A stretch of DNA of 64,000 bases from Glebionis coronaria (GCA_025667525.1 CM046882.1:500188292-500252291); one strand, 5' to 3'; positions 35,043 through 49,228 are shown, numbered from the stretch's first letter. Notes: a model not told the origin generated them from the letters alone. Numbers and translations are program-made.

Positions 35043-35089
35043 AATATAAGCTTATTATGAAACAATAAGCTTATATTACACAGAAACTT
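35043..35089. repeat. Palindrome-containing repeat, copy 1
   Basis: AATATAAGCTTATTA, 7-nt loop, then TAAGCTTATATT form an imperfect hairpin, followed by ACACAGAAACTT. The same 47 bp recur at 35569-35615. Confidence 0.7.
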
Positions 35090-35211
35090 TCAAAATAAGC
35101 CACAAAAAATGTGGTTATGAAACATAGCCCGAGAACTAATATATATGAACAACATCTTATATTAGACTGCTTAGAAGAAGGATGATAGTCTAACTTATAA
35201 CTAATTTGGGC

Positions 35212-35546
35212 CAACTGAAGTAGCAAAATTTCACCCTTGACCCTACTTAACTCCAAGTTATAGAAACAGGTACATTATGTTTCAATGTACGATTTTCCCC
35301 TCCTGCTCTTCGATTCTTAATAGTTACTCTCTACCAGGCTACAAAGTTCATAGACTCGTCAATTACATACAACACCACCAATGTCATCATTGACGTACCA
35401 GTTATAACAGATTTCATTTCAACTATATCAGGTACCAGCATTGTAATTATTGGTTTCCGCCTAGCTAGCTTTCCTAATTTCCAAGTTAATGACCATTTTT
35501 GAGGATTCTAGTTTAAAAACTACTATAAATGCAATAAAACATTTTA
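35212..35546. repeat. 335-bp direct repeat X, left copy
   Basis: It begins CAACTGAAGTAGCAAAATTT and ends AAAACATTTTA. It is near-identical to 37917-38251. Its first about 80 bp also end every 728-bp unit of the tandem array between them. Confidence 0.85.
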
Positions 35547-35568
35547 TGAAACAATATAGTTTAAACAA

Positions 35569-35615
35569 TATAAGCTTATTATGAAACAATAAGCTTATAT
35601 TACACAGAAACTTAT
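35569..35615. repeat. Palindrome-containing repeat, copy 2
   Basis: Second copy of the hairpin-forming 47-bp sequence at 35043, lying just right of repeat X. Confidence 0.7.
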
Positions 35616-35806
35616 TTTTATATGCTTTAGCCCTAATGATAAAAAGGGAAATGAAACAGACTCTCACTCGCGTCTAGCAAGAAAATGAAAGTTTACTTTT
35701 CGCTTAGCTTCACGGCCATTTCTACTTCCAATTCTTGTGACCAAGTATCAGCAATTGTGTACATATCTGATGTATCAAATATCTTCCTGTTACAAAAAAT
35801 AAGTAC

Positions 35807-37991
35807 GTACCCAGCATGTAATTGCAGAAAGAAAATCAAGAAAATGCAAGGGAATTTCGATGAAAGAAAATCACCTTATGAGAAAAAGCAGGACGAATCG
35901 TATTCCTACGTATGTGGGACCCTTCTCGCAATAATGGTGTTCGGCATGGAGTTACCCGAAATCCTCAAACAATCCAACTGTTGCGCTACGTTCATTGAAG
36001 AATTAGCATGCCCCCATAAAACGCTGTTTCGTGAAATTCTTGGATTATGACTCCAGATTTGATTCCGCAAATGTCACTAAACAAAGAAATTCATAAGATA
36101 AGGCCACATTCCACTAAAAAAATATTTAAATTAAAAAATGCCATAGGCATCTCGAGACGAAAGGGCCTCACACATTCCCCTGTTATTACACGTCTTTGGT
36201 CCCGTCATCCTTGTTCTTGTATAAAGTATTTTAGGTTAATAAATTATGGATATTATATACATATTAACAGACTGTTTGTTGATTAAATCCAACATACCTA
36301 TATGGCTTTTGCGCCATAAATATCCCATTTCATGATTCATATTGGTAATAACTAAAACCTACTATAATTATTCGTCAATGTTTATGATCAGCATGTCATC
36401 ATTGAAAAAAAAATGAACATGTGAAGGTTAACAAAAGTAACGACTCAAAAAATTAGGGGGCAACTGAAGTAGCAAAATTTCACCCTTGACCCTACTTAAC
36501 TCCAAGTTACAGGAACAGGTACATTATGTTTCAATGTACCCAGCATGTAATTGCAGAAACAAAATCAAGAAAATGCAAGGGAATTTCGATGAAAGAAAAT
36601 CACCTTATGAGAAAAAGCAGGACGAATCGTATTCCTACGTATGTGGGACCCTTCTCGCAATAATGGTGTTCGGCATGGAGTTACCCGAAATCCTCAAACA
36701 ATCCAACTGTTGCGCTACGTTCATTGAAGAATTAGCATGCCCCCATAAAACGCTGTTTCGTGAAATTCTTGGATTATGACTCCAGATTTGATTCCGCAAA
36801 TGTCACTAAACAAAGAAATTCATAAGATAAGGCCACATTCCACTAAAAAAATATTTAAATTAAAAAATGCCATAGGCATCTCGAGACGAAAGGGCCTCAC
36901 ACATTCCCCTGTTATTACACGTCTTTGGTCCCGTCATCCTTGTTCTTGTATAAAGTATTTTAGGTTAATAAATTATGGATATTATATACATATTAATAGA
37001 CTGTTTGTTGATTAAATCCAACATACCTATATGGCTTTTGCGCCATAAATATCCCATTTCATGATTCATATTGGTAATAACTAAAACCTACTATAATTAT
37101 TCGTCAATGTTTATGATCAGCATGTCATCATTGAAAAAAAATGAACATGTGAAGGTTAACAAAAGTAACGACTCAAAAAATTGGGGGGCAACTGAAGTAG
37201 CAAAATTTCACCCTTGACCCTACTTAACTCCAAGTTACAGGAACAGGTACATTATGTTTCAATGTACCCAGCATGTAATTGCAGAAACAAAATCAAGAAA
37301 ATGCAAGGGAATTTCGATGAAAGAAAATCACCTTATGAGAAAAATCAGGACGAATCGTATTCCTACGTATGTGGGACCCTTCTCGCAATAATGGTGTTCG
37401 GCATGGAGTTACCCGAAATCCTCAAACAATCCAACTGTTGCGCTACGTTCATTGAAGAATTAGCATGCCCCCATAAAACGCTGTTTCGTGAAATTCTTGG
37501 ATTATGACTCCAGATTTGATTCCGCAAATGTCACTAAACAAAGAAATTCATAAGATAAGGCCACATTCCACTAAAAAAATATTTAAATTAAAAAATGCCA
37601 TAGGCATCTCGAGAAGAAAGGGCCTCACACATTCCCCTGTTATTACACGTCTTTGGTCCCGTCATCCTTGTTTTTGTATAAAGTATTTTAGGTTAATAAA
37701 TTATGGATATTATATACATATTAACAGACGGTTTGTTGATTAAATCCAACATACCTATATGGCTTTTGCGCCATAAATATCCCATTTCATGATTCATATT
37801 GGTAATAACTAAAACCTACTATAATTATTCGTCAATGTTTATGATCAGCATGTCATCAATGAAAAAAAACGAACATGTGAAGGTTAACAAAAGTAACGAC
37901 TCAAAAAATTGGGGGGCAACTGAAGTAGCAAAATTTCACCCTTGACCCTACTTAACTCCAAGTTATAGGAACAGGTACATTATGTTTCAAT
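35807..37991. repeat. Tandem array of three 728-729 bp units
   Basis: Units are 35807-36535, 36536-37263 and 37264-37991. All begin GTACCCAGCATGTAATTGCA and differ at only a handful of positions. Each carries the same short plus-strand frames: about 70 aa containing MQGNFDERKSPYEKK and ending REILGL, then about 79 aa starting MTPDLIPQMSLNKE. I do not recognise either. The junction falls at a GTAC shared by unit ends and repeat X. Very recent expansion, or possibly an assembly artefact. Confidence 0.9.
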
Positions 37992-38251
37992 GTACGATTT
38001 TCCCCTCCTGCTCTTCGATTCTTAATAGTTACTCTCTACCAGGCTACAAAGTTCATAGACTCGTCAATTACATACAACACCACCAATGTCATCATTGACA
38101 TACCAGTTATAACAGATTTCATTTCAACTATATCAGGTACCAGCATTGTAATTATTGGTTTCTGCCTAGCTAGCTTTCCTAATTTCCAAGTTAATGACCA
38201 TTTTTGAGGATTCTAGTTTAAAAACTACTATAAATGCAATAAAACATTTTA
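37917..38251. repeat. 335-bp direct repeat X, right copy
   Basis: Right-hand copy of the repeat at 35212. Its start overlaps the end of the third tandem unit. After AAAACATTTTA the two flanks diverge completely. Confidence 0.85.
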
Positions 38252-39290
38252 CATTGTGTGCAGTTTGTTTGACACTGTGTGTGGTCTATTTCAGTAAGCT
38301 AAAGACATGACAACATTTCGAATACAACCATTATATTGGGTAGTGTCAAACTAAAAATCATTCAAGTAGGTTTGCTATACGCCAGAGTGCTTGATACACC
38401 AAAAGCAGGGGTGCTTGGCCACCAAATATTGTAATTAATATGCCGTCACAACTATCTTCTAAAATTAATCTATAGTGTAAAACAACAAAACATGTTACCA
38501 AATTACTTTCATTTAAGCATCACATATAGCAACTCCAAATTAGTCTAAGGCATCTGTATGTGTTTTCTCATCGAAATTCCCACAAGAGCATCTAAATAGG
38601 TTGATTAGATTCTTACCAAAAAAATGATGACCATATGTTTTGGTGGCAATGAAGACTTTACATACCAGAAATTGTTCTCCCTCCCGCGTCACATCTATCC
38701 CTTGAAGCAACAGCCTTTAGCCCAAGATTATCACATACAATAGATGGCAACTAAGATTGATTAATTGGAATTTGATTTTGGTGTTTAGATTGGTGGTCGG
38801 TCGACGGGTGGTGATGGTGTGGAGCGTGATGCTTTGATGACTTTGGTATCCGTTGACGGAGGATTATAGATTTGATGACTTTGGTATCCGTTGACGGAGG
38901 ATTATAGATTCAAAAACTCAAGTTTCAACCATACAGTTTCATAAATGACAGATTCAACCTTAGAGTTTTACAATTTCCACCCGTCTTTTCCAATAAGTTT
39001 TATTTTTTTCGTTTATGACACGTATGTTTTTCAAGCAGTGTTTTACTTTCATTAAACAAAAGACGAAAATTACACAAATATTTACTAAATTAAGGAACAT
39101 TTTCACTTCTTAAGGGAATAAATAAAATAATTATTTCCTACTAAGGAAAGAATCTCTTTGAAAAGTCCCTACTTTGGGTTTTGCTTTACAAAGAAAAAGA
39201 TTAATTTAAGTCATTCTTAACATAAATGATGACAAAAGAAAATCATAAACATTTATAGGCAGTTTTTTATAATTCAAAAAATAATTCTAA
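38252..39290. other. Unassigned spacer with a 38-bp perfect tandem duplication
   Basis: No gene seen. TTTGATGACTTTGGTATCCG plus 18 further bases is repeated exactly at 38833-38870 and 38871-38908. Confidence 0.45.
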
Positions 39291-39496
39291 GGGGTTGTTT
39301 GGTTGACTGATTTTTGTTGGATTTTGATGGTTTTGATATTTAAAGTCACTCCTCAACGTGTTTGGTTTATGAAAAAGGAAGGTTTTGTATTTTGGAAATG
39401 ATATCAACACAACAAAAAGGCGTTTTTTATACTCGGTGTATGAGGAGAAGTTTTTAAAACCATGTAATTATGTGTTAGAAGGAGACAAGATTGCTT

Positions 39497-42062
39497 TAAC
39501 ACCCCCAAATTTACACGCAGCGGAATACATCTTTGGGTGCTAAACAATGATACAACAACACATAATTTATAAAGAACGACTCGAAAAGAGACATTTTAGA
39601 TTTATCGTTCCTAAAACATTTGTCAGAGTAGCGTAGTCCCAAGTAATCGTTACCAAAAGATAAGTTAAAACAGCCATATTAGTTTGTTTTAAAAATGGAA
39701 CGATAAATAAATCAAAGAGTTTGAACAACAAAAGCAGTGCACAACTTCATTCCCCGTGACCTCCAAGCTTCCACTTCTTGATTACCTGAAATACATGTGA
39801 GTAAAACAATCAGCAAAAATGCCGAGTGAATCTATAGGTTTATGTAATCAATTTGAACACAAGCAAAGATTATAAGTTTGTGGCATGCTTATAAGCATCA
39901 AATAATAATTTGCATCAACAATGATAATTGTATATAGCATAAATTGCAATAAGCTCATGGAACCGAGCCCTTAGACACTCCCTTTAGAGGTCTGATAAGA
40001 CAAGAGATTTATTAATTGTCGGTTACCTCCAGATTATTGGTACATTGCCGTATACCTGACTTCTCAATACAATATGCTCAAACAGTGTGGAGGTCGGGCC
40101 TAAGCTTCTTTGACAAGTCCACAAAAACTGAACCGGGGCGGCTTGCCCCATAGATCTATTAATTGTACTAGCGGTTAACCCATCATAGGTTAATTAACGG
40201 TCCATAATTGAGGTTTTAACAAAGGCAATCACTTAATGCAATTTAAAGGCAACCACGGGTCCATTCATAGAGGGACAAAGCATACCATAAAAATCTTGTG
40301 TTCTAAGTTTATAAAACATGTATTCCCCCTCGTGGGTTTAAAATCATTTAATAACTAGTATAAAGCGAGGCTATAGACTCACCTTAGCCGATAGTGGTAA
40401 TGAGACGATCGCCGACGATAGATGATGCCTTTCAAACACGAGAACCGCAACCTATCAAATGAGGTGCGTTCATTAATAATAGACTCGAGGAATAGACCAT
40501 ACATAAGAATATAAAACTCGACTCATATAATCACGACAAACTCGAGAGAAAACGATACAAGTGATACTATTACACTTCCAATATATTCATTTTATTATTC
40601 TATGTCTTTAATAAAAATCTGCCGGAACATACCGAATGTCCAAGCCGTTTTCCCATACTTAGACATTTCAAATTTTTATGATACTACTCAGAGAACTAAC
40701 TTACTATATGTAGAAATTCCTCCCAAGAGCCCATCAAAAGATTTTACTTCTAAAGTTCCCTGCCCGACTCATCTTTGAATTACAAAATCCGGACAGTTTA
40801 GCGACCTTGACTTACGAAACCATTTTGACCATTCTAAACAACTCCATTTGTAAAACCGCCACTTGATTCTAAAAATAGACTCAAAATACTAAACTTGGAG
40901 CCTGAGAACAGCCCTTGAATCATTTTGAAACTCATTTTATAGTCCCCGAGATTCGATCCTAATGTCGACAACAATTTTCGGATTGTGTCGACACTCGTCT
41001 CCCGGTACACGAAAATCAAACTAGTGTATCTTCCACCTCGTTTGGAGTTGGAAGGCCTACTTTATATCAAATCGAAGCTAACGAAATTCTCTACGACATA
41101 ATCCCATAATATCATCCTATATTCAGACTTAAGACCCTCGAAAATGGCCTCAAACCTACTGCCCAAAAATGACTATTAAAATCTCTTACAAAATCAAGTT
41201 TTTGATCAATTCCAACAACTTTTATCATCAACCTAAGCCCCTAATATCATCATAAACCAATCCTAACACTTGTATCATCATCAATATCAAAAACCCAAAA
41301 ATTAAAAATCAACTTTTTAACAAAAACATAGCATGAAAATCTTTTGATTGTCACTACTAACATATGCATACAACAAATTTGGATCAATCATTACCAACTT
41401 TTCTTGAAAAATTAATATGGTTGCATGTTGATAAAAATGGTACCAAAATACTCACAAGATGATTTTAGGATAGGGACTTTGCTTGGTTTTCTTTCAAAAT
41501 ATCTAGATCATAAGATTTTTAGGGAATTTGGTGATGGTGTGGTTATGGTGGATGGCAAGACAAGGCAAAGGAAAGAAGAAATGAATTTTTTTTTGATTAA
41601 AATTTTTTATATGTAGTAGTGGAAGATTTATTTATTAGTGGGGTAAGGGTATAATTTGCAATTAGTGAATAGTTTTGGACTAAAATGTAATAAAATAGTT
41701 TAAAAGGGTAGAAAATGTAAATTGTAAATTTTGAAATATTTACGAGACTCGGGTTTCGTAAAAATACTTTTAAAAGTTTAAACGCACACGAAAAATAATA
41801 ATATAACGACTCGATACGTAATTGAAACGATATCGTCGAAAGTATTAAATATCGAAACTATCGATAATAAAATATAAATTTTTTTGCATCCGTCGGTATC
41901 GCGATCACTAGTAGTCCTCGTTGCTCGTCAAAATATTAAAATATAATATTTAATATCGGTTTCAACTTAAACCGTTAAACATAATAATATTTAACGTTAT
42001 AAAATACTTCAAAATAATTGGAAATAGAATTAAATTATGACCTTATTTTTACGGGTTTTACA
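39497..42062 (-). repeat. 3' LTR of the inserted retrotransposon
   Basis: In minus-strand orientation it starts TGTAAAACCCGTAAAAATAAGG-like at 42062 and ends GGGGGTGTTA. It is highly similar over its whole 2.57 kb to the copy at 46615-49173, with scattered single-base and small indel differences. ATTGC at 39490-39494 and 49174-49178 may be the target duplication. If so, the inner LTR edge lies 2 bp further left. Confidence 0.85.
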
Positions 42063-42078
42063 TCCTCACCACCTTAAG
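42063..42078 (-). other. Polypurine tract
   Basis: The minus strand reads AAGGTGGTGAGGA directly before the 3' LTR. A purine run here is the plus-strand priming site of LTR retrotransposons and fixes the element's orientation. Confidence 0.65.
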
Positions 42079-45000
42079 GGAGCGACGTCCCGGCACTCAA
42101 CTCACCTCATACACGAGTTGATCACTACCCGGAAGGATGACGGCATTCCTTAATAAGAAGTCCTTACGTTCCCACGTGTATCTCGATCCACGATCTCCAC
42201 TGGTTCTTTTACAAAACACAACTTGTCGTCAAGTTGTATCTCACCAAAAAGGAATAAATAAATCCTTATCCACAAGTCACCCGTCAAGCTCGACACATGA
42301 AAATTTTATGAATCACACAAAGCTAATTTGACGACAAGAATAGATGACAGGATTTTCGGGTAAGTCCAGTTAAAAGGAAGGTTGCAATTTAAAGGATAGC
42401 CACTGGCCGGATAGCCATGGACACACATCAAAAAGAATTAACAAGAAAAACATTTTCGTCATCGGAGGGTGCTCACACGCGGGTCCCTACTCAAAAGATA
42501 ATACAGAGACACCATCTCACTTTCGCCAACGCGCATTAAAGTCTCAATAAACATCGTCGTTGAAAGTCAAAAAGATATTACATAATATGTGCTCCACATG
42601 ATCGGACGTCATCGGATGATGATGTCTCAAGTTCTCACAACTTACGATCATTTGACTAGATCACACACCATATAAGTACATAAAAGAAAAGGTAGAACAT
42701 AAACATCGAGTATAGATCTCCACCGTTAATCATCGAGAAAACCTTGAACGAACCCTTGATAATAACCACTTGATCTCAAGAGTCTTTCCACTTGCGGTGT
42801 CGGCTTCTACATACTCCTCGAGGTCGTAACAAATTTATTAACTCCATTCATTAAGAGATTCGGTCCTCAATCATTCCATAAGTACACGCATAAATCCTGG
42901 TGACACTTATCGTTTCTTCTTATACACTGCTTCCCGAGATTCATTTTACACTCAGAATAAAATAGTGATCTTCAATACGAGGAACAGAACGATATAAAAA
43001 TAAACTCAATAAACGCATAAACGGACAAGATGTGGTAAAATGATTAAAGGTTGACGATCGACGAGGGATCTCGAATCACGTAACCGTAAAACATAATAAT
43101 TCACAATACTAGAAAAATGAGAGCGAAGAATGAATTAAATATTAACATTAAAATAACGTTTGTCACAATTATCCGTCCCGAATTTGGTATTACCTTAAAA
43201 CTCAGTTGAGGTACCTTCATGATAAAGATGATATATCAAAATAAGAGTTAAATAGCTTCATAATTTATTTTGGTTGTCTTAAGAAACTTTGAAAGAATGA
43301 CATAAATTTATTAATTAAACTCATACTGATGGTTACGATTTAGAAATATAATTTCCAAATTAAATCATTATTAGGAATATAAATTAAACCGGTAATTTCA
43401 TTCATTAAAAGCAAAGTATGATATGTCAATTAGTTCAAAAAGTAGAACATAATTTTATTTTAAACAGTAGTTTTAGTTATACAAAATATGAGGTATAAAT
43501 TTGACCTTTTACTTGTGATGGTTATTTCGATAATTGAAAATCATTGGTAAAATGTATAAAAATTTCATATAACTATTATAATAAGTTGTCGATATACTTA
43601 TAGGTGTCTAATATGTCAAAGTAAATATGGGACATATTCGGTCAAATGTGACAAGATAATAAACGAATACGAATGAAAATAATAGTCAACAATTAGTACG
43701 AAATTAGCGGTACAAAAGAGGACGAAGCAAATGTCGCATGAATTCTTAAAGAGAACAATAAAATAAAGGCGTTGATGGTAAGACAATAATAAATAATAGA
43801 TTAAACAAGTTGTCAATTTTGTTAGTGTGGTCGATGGTTCACCAATATCAGCTCGTTAACTTAGCGGTGGTCGTTACACGATCGTAAATAAGATCCATAC
43901 AAAAATTTTAATCAAAGAAAATTTCTAATAATCACTTGTAATTAGAACAAATAAAATGAACGATGTTAGTGTTTAAAGAGAGAAGTCAAAGCACGGTTCA
44001 CAAGAGTGGATTTCGAGACAAACGAGAGTGACAGACGTCATCCCGGATATATGGAAATCACTCTAGTGATAATTCATTATTCACGTGCGGAGACATTCCA
44101 AAGATCTACCCAGTCGCATAAAGAAGATTGGTCAAGAAGGAAGGATAAAACATCTAGACTTTTAAGTCATTTATCAACAGTCAGTAATTAGACGAACGAT
44201 CAAAAGAAATCAGTTATAAGACAAAGTGAAGTAACAAGTGGAAAAACAATCATCGAGTAAAAACGTACTTAAAATCACGTAATTCGTTTAGCGAAAGGTA
44301 AGAAAACATATGCGGATGCATAGAAATTGTGCTACTTGCATAAAATATAAAGATTTCAAAACTTCTTTTCACTTTATTTCATTTTATTTATCTTTATCAT
44401 AAATACAAGTAAAAAGTTGATTATTATCAAGATTTTTAAGGTGACTACTATTCAGCCTAGCATGGCTCCTTCTAAATTAGACATAGGTGATCAGACCATG
44501 TATAATTTAGGAATAGCAATGCAGTGCTCAGTTTCGTCGAAAAGTATTACGTTTCTTATGTTTATATATAAACCATGCCATTTGTAAAATGGAATTTAAA
44601 AATAGTTTATAAATTTAAAGGATACAAGTAATTTGTGAGATACTCAATAAGCAACTTTTAATGTTACGAAAAGTATTAAGACCAAAGTAAAAACAATTGG
44701 TGAAAATAATCGTAAAACAATATCAGATTTATTTATAAGGTGACATTATGACAACGTATAAAGTAGCCAAAGGTTTGCAAAAAGTAGCAAATAGTAGCTC
44801 ATAAAACAATCAATGAAATGGTTACAAGTTGTTAATGTTTCAAAAGGTTATAATGTTTAGACGGAAACGCCATGAGACACGTGATAATAATGTCGACGTA
44901 GAATGTGAAGACAAACTTCAAAACTCAACCTAAATCAGTGGAAGGTTAGAAGAAAATAAAAATAAAAATAAAATAACATCGAATGACAAATGATTCATAT

Positions 45001-46596
45001 ATATAAAAAGAATAAATCAATCCATATGTGTATTCTATGTAAGATACTAGACACAACATGCTTTTAAGAAAGTATATTATTCATTTTCAAATTACACCAT
45101 TAATCCGGTAATTGCTAATCCTAAAATATTTCTATTTTTAAACATTTTCACATGCGACTAGTATTAGTTAGTTGTAAAATAATATTCGCTAAAATTTTAC
45201 GATCTCAAATGAACTCAAAACTGCTTAGAAACGTTTAAAACCCATGTTTCGAATTTTCTATCAGATTTGACTTTTAAATATGAGCCGATTAATTGACCCG
45301 ATAAACGACATTTCCAAGACTCGGAGTCTAAAGCATTTTGATGCAAAACGACGTTTCAGACGACTTTCTAGTTTTACCCGAGACCTGAAAACCAATGTAA
45401 AATGAACAAAATACCCCTGCAAGTTCCTTGCAGGTTTGACTATTTTATTTTAAAAACGCAGGTTTTACTTTTAAGTTTTGACCTGTTTATACTGCCCCTA
45501 CAGTTTCTGCATAAAGTGTATTTTTCGACACTTCTTAACGGCTCAAAATATATACATATATACACACATGTCTTGTGGATTTTACAACAACGAAAAATAA
45601 ATCTCGTAATGAGCATCAAATAAAATATAGCATGATGAATGATAGAAAATGCTTCAAGGTATTCAACACGAAATTTAGGAAGCAAGACGGTGAAAGACGT
45701 TCGTAATTTAGATTCCAAAATGCAATGTAGGCAAATCTCCTTGGTGCCACGATTGTCAAAAACACAAAACATAACAAGAAAAGAATGGAACATTAACATG
45801 CTACACTCCGAGAGCGAGAAGGTTAATGAAAAACAAATGATACAATTTTATATAAGTAAAATCGTATTCCAATTCTAGTGCCATAATCTAGACGATGATT
45901 TATAAAATAACGATGACGTTACCGAGATATAAGTGAACAATACACTTCGGAGTCGATACATATAAATGTCAACGAATTAAATCTTCGCATGTCGTGTAAA
46001 ACGATAATAAAAATCAACAAAATATTATGAAAAACCATGGTATTATTCAACACTATTTTAAGAAATGTTTCAAAATGTGTGACTCACACGATAGCGGTTA
46101 GTCTATTCCAAAGACACATTGAGTTACACAATGGTCTAGAGACTACTTTAAAAGACATCCATGCACAAATAGCCGGAAGACGATTTGGACATCTATATAG
46201 ATATCACAGAGGGTTAAACAATGAAAGTAACGCGCGCAGATGAAGGTATGTAAGGTCATAATATAAAATTTTTGCAATAAAAGCAATTTAAATACTTCAA
46301 AAATAAATACAGAAAGATCTTAAAAATTCATTGTATTTATTTAAGTTAATCATTAATAAATGATAAACTTTTATCGAAAAGTTTAACGACATAAATATAT
46401 ATCGATAAAGGATTTTAGTATTTATTTAGAAATACTTAGCAATAAGGCATACATAATAATGTATACTAAAGTTGTAATCCCAGAAGTAGCTTGAACCTGA
46501 AGTCACGCGAAATCATGTGCACCGACTCTTTTGAAAAATAAAACCGACAGTTATAGTTTAGGTTTTTAGAAAAAGACCTAGTTCTCTATAACTCAT
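42079..46596 (-). mobile_element. Retrotransposon interior, largely non-coding
   Basis: About 4.5 kb with no long frame on the minus strand. At about 42150-42330 the sequence is recognisably related to the integrase C-terminal/chromodomain end of the Tekay-type element at 61.1-61.4 kb, for example the 'CGATCCACGATCTCCACTGG' block, but with many breaks. The rest shows no RT, RNase H or protease motif that I can see. It is far too short for a full pol, so the element is a non-autonomous, LARD-like derivative that would need a relative for mobility. Confidence 0.55.
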
Positions 46597-46609
46597 GGCT
46601 CTGATACCA
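46597..46609 (-). other. Primer-binding site, initiator Met-tRNA
   Basis: The minus strand reads TGGTATCAGAGCC, complementary to the 3' end of plant tRNA-iMet. It lies 5 nt inside the 5' LTR edge. This is the usual PBS of plant LTR retrotransposons. Confidence 0.85.
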
Positions 46610-46614
46610 ATCTT

Positions 46615-49173
46615 TGACACCCCCAAATTTACACGCAGCGGAATACATCTTTGGGTGCTAAACATTGATACAACAACACATAATATATAAAGAACGACTC
46701 GAAAAGAGACATTTTAGATTTATCGTTCCTAAAACATTTGTCAGAGTAGCGTAGTCCCAAGTAATCGTTACCAAAAGATAAGTTAAAACAACATATTAGT
46801 TTGTTTTAAAAATGGAACGATAAATAAATCAAAGAGTTTGAACAACAAAAGCAGTGCACAACTTCATTCCCCGTTACCTCCAAGCTTCCACTTCTTGATT
46901 ACCTGAAATACATGTGAGTAAAACAATCAGCAAAAATTCCGAGTAAATCTATAGGTTTATGTAATCAATTTGAACACAAGCAAAGATTATAAGTTTGTGG
47001 CATGCTTATAAGCATCAAATAATAATTTGCATCAACAATGATAACTGTATATAGCATAAATTGCAATAAGCTCATGGAACCGAGCTCTTAGACACTCCCT
47101 TTAGAGGTCTGATAAGACAGGAGATTTATTAATTATCGGTTACCTCCAGATTATTACATTGCCGTATACCTGACTTCTCAATACAATATGCTCAAACAGT
47201 GTGGAGGTCGGGCCTAAACTTCTATGACAAGTCCATAAAAACTGAACCGGGGCGGCTTCCCCCATAGATCTATTAATTGTACTAGCGGTTAACCCATCAT
47301 AGGTTAATTAACGGTCCATAATTGAGGTTTTAACAAAAGCAATCACTTAATGCAATTTAAAGGCAACCACGGGTCCATTCATAAAGGGACAAAGCATACC
47401 ATAAAAATCTTGTGTTCTAAGTTTATAAAACATGTATTCCCCCTCGCGGGTTTAAAATCATTTAATAACTAGTATAAAGCGAGGCTATAGACTCACCTTA
47501 GCCGATAGTGGTAATGAGACGATCGCCGACGATAGATGATGGCTTTCAAACACGAGAACCGCAACCTATCAAATGAGGTGCGTTCATTAATAATAGACTC
47601 GAGGAATAGACCATACATAAGAATATAAAACTCGACTCATATAATCACGACAAACTCGAGAGAAAACGATACAAGTGATACTATTACACTCTCCTATATA
47701 TTCCTTTAATTATTCTATGTCTTTAATAAAAATCTGCCGGAACATACCGAATGTCCAAGACGTTTTCCCATACTTAGACATTTCAAATTTTTATGATACT
47801 ACTCAGAGAACTCACTTACTATATGTAGAAAGTCCTCCCAAGAGCCCATAAAAAGATTTTACTTCTAAAGTTCCCTGCCCGACTCATCTTTGAATTACAA
47901 AATCCGGACAGTTTAGCGACCTTGACTTACGAAACCATTTTGACCATTCTAAACAACTCCATTTGTAAAACCGCCACTTGATTCTAAAAATAGACTCAAA
48001 ATACTAAACTTGGAGCCTGAGAACAGCCCTTGAATCATTTTGAAACTCATTTTATAGTCCCTGAGATTCGATCCTAATATCGACAACAATTTTCGGATTG
48101 TGTCGACACTCGTCTCCCGGTACACGAAAATCAAACTAGTGTATCTTCCACCTCGTTTGGAGTTGGAAGGCCTACTTTATATCAAATCGAAGCTAACGAA
48201 ATTCTCTACGACATAATCCCATAATATAATCCTATATTCAGACTTAAGACCCTCGAAAATGGCCTCAAACCTACTGCCCAAAAATGACTATTTAAATCTC
48301 TTACAAAATCAAGTTTTTGATCAATTCCAACAACTTTTATCATCAACCTAAGCCCCTAATATCATCATAAACCAATTCTAACACTTGTATCATCATCAAA
48401 ATCATAAATCCAAAAATTAAAAATCAACTTTTTAACAAAAACATAGCATGAAAATCTTTTGATTGTCACTACTAACATATGCATACAACAAATTTGGATC
48501 AATCATTACCAACTTTTCTTGAAAAATTAATATGGTTGCATATTGATAAAAATGGTACCAAAATACTCACAAGATGATTTTAGGATAGGGACTTTGCTTG
48601 GTTTTCTTTCAAAATATCTAGATCATAAGATTTTTAGGGAATTTGGTGATGGTGTGGTTATGGTGGATGGCAAGACAAGGCAAAGGAAAGAAGAAATGAA
48701 TTTTTTTTTTGATTAAATTTTTTTATATGTAGTAGTGGAAGATTTATTTATTAGTGGGGTAAGGGTATAATTTGCAATTAGTGAATAGTTTTGGACTAAA
48801 ATGTAATAAAATAGTTTAAAAGGGTAGAAAATGTAAATTGTAAATTTTGAAATATTTACGAGACTCGGGTTTCGTAAAAATACTTTTTAAAAGTTTAAAC
48901 GCACACGAAAAATAATAATATAACGACTCGATACGTAATTGAAACGATATCGTCGAAAGTATTAAATATCGAAACTATCGATAATAAAATATAAAATTTT
49001 TGGCATCCGTCGGTATCGCGATCACTAGTAGTCCTCGTTGCTCGTCAAAATATTAAAATATAATATTTAATATCGGTTTCAACTTAAACCGTTAAACATA
49101 ATAATATTTATAAAATACTTCAAAATAATTGAAAATAGAATTAAATTATGACCTTATTTTTACAGGTTTTACA
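46615..49173 (-). repeat. 5' LTR of the inserted retrotransposon
   Basis: 2559 bp, TG..CA ends, paired with 39497-42062. Blocks such as CGAGGCTATAGACTCACCTT and GACGATCGCCGACGAT are shared with the Tekay-type LTR at 58127-61027, so the families are related. Confidence 0.85.
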
Positions 49174-49228
49174 ATTGCCCTCGCCCATTATTCTCACACA
49201 ATTTTATTCTCATCTAATGGATCTTTTA

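Noticed and set aside
35807..37743. CRISPR-like array
   Set aside because: Units are contiguous 728-bp tandem copies without short repeats and spacers, and the DNA is plant nuclear.
45402..45878. Overlapping frames of 73-119 aa within the LTR element interior
   Set aside because: No retrotransposon motif in any frame; chance frames in decayed sequence.
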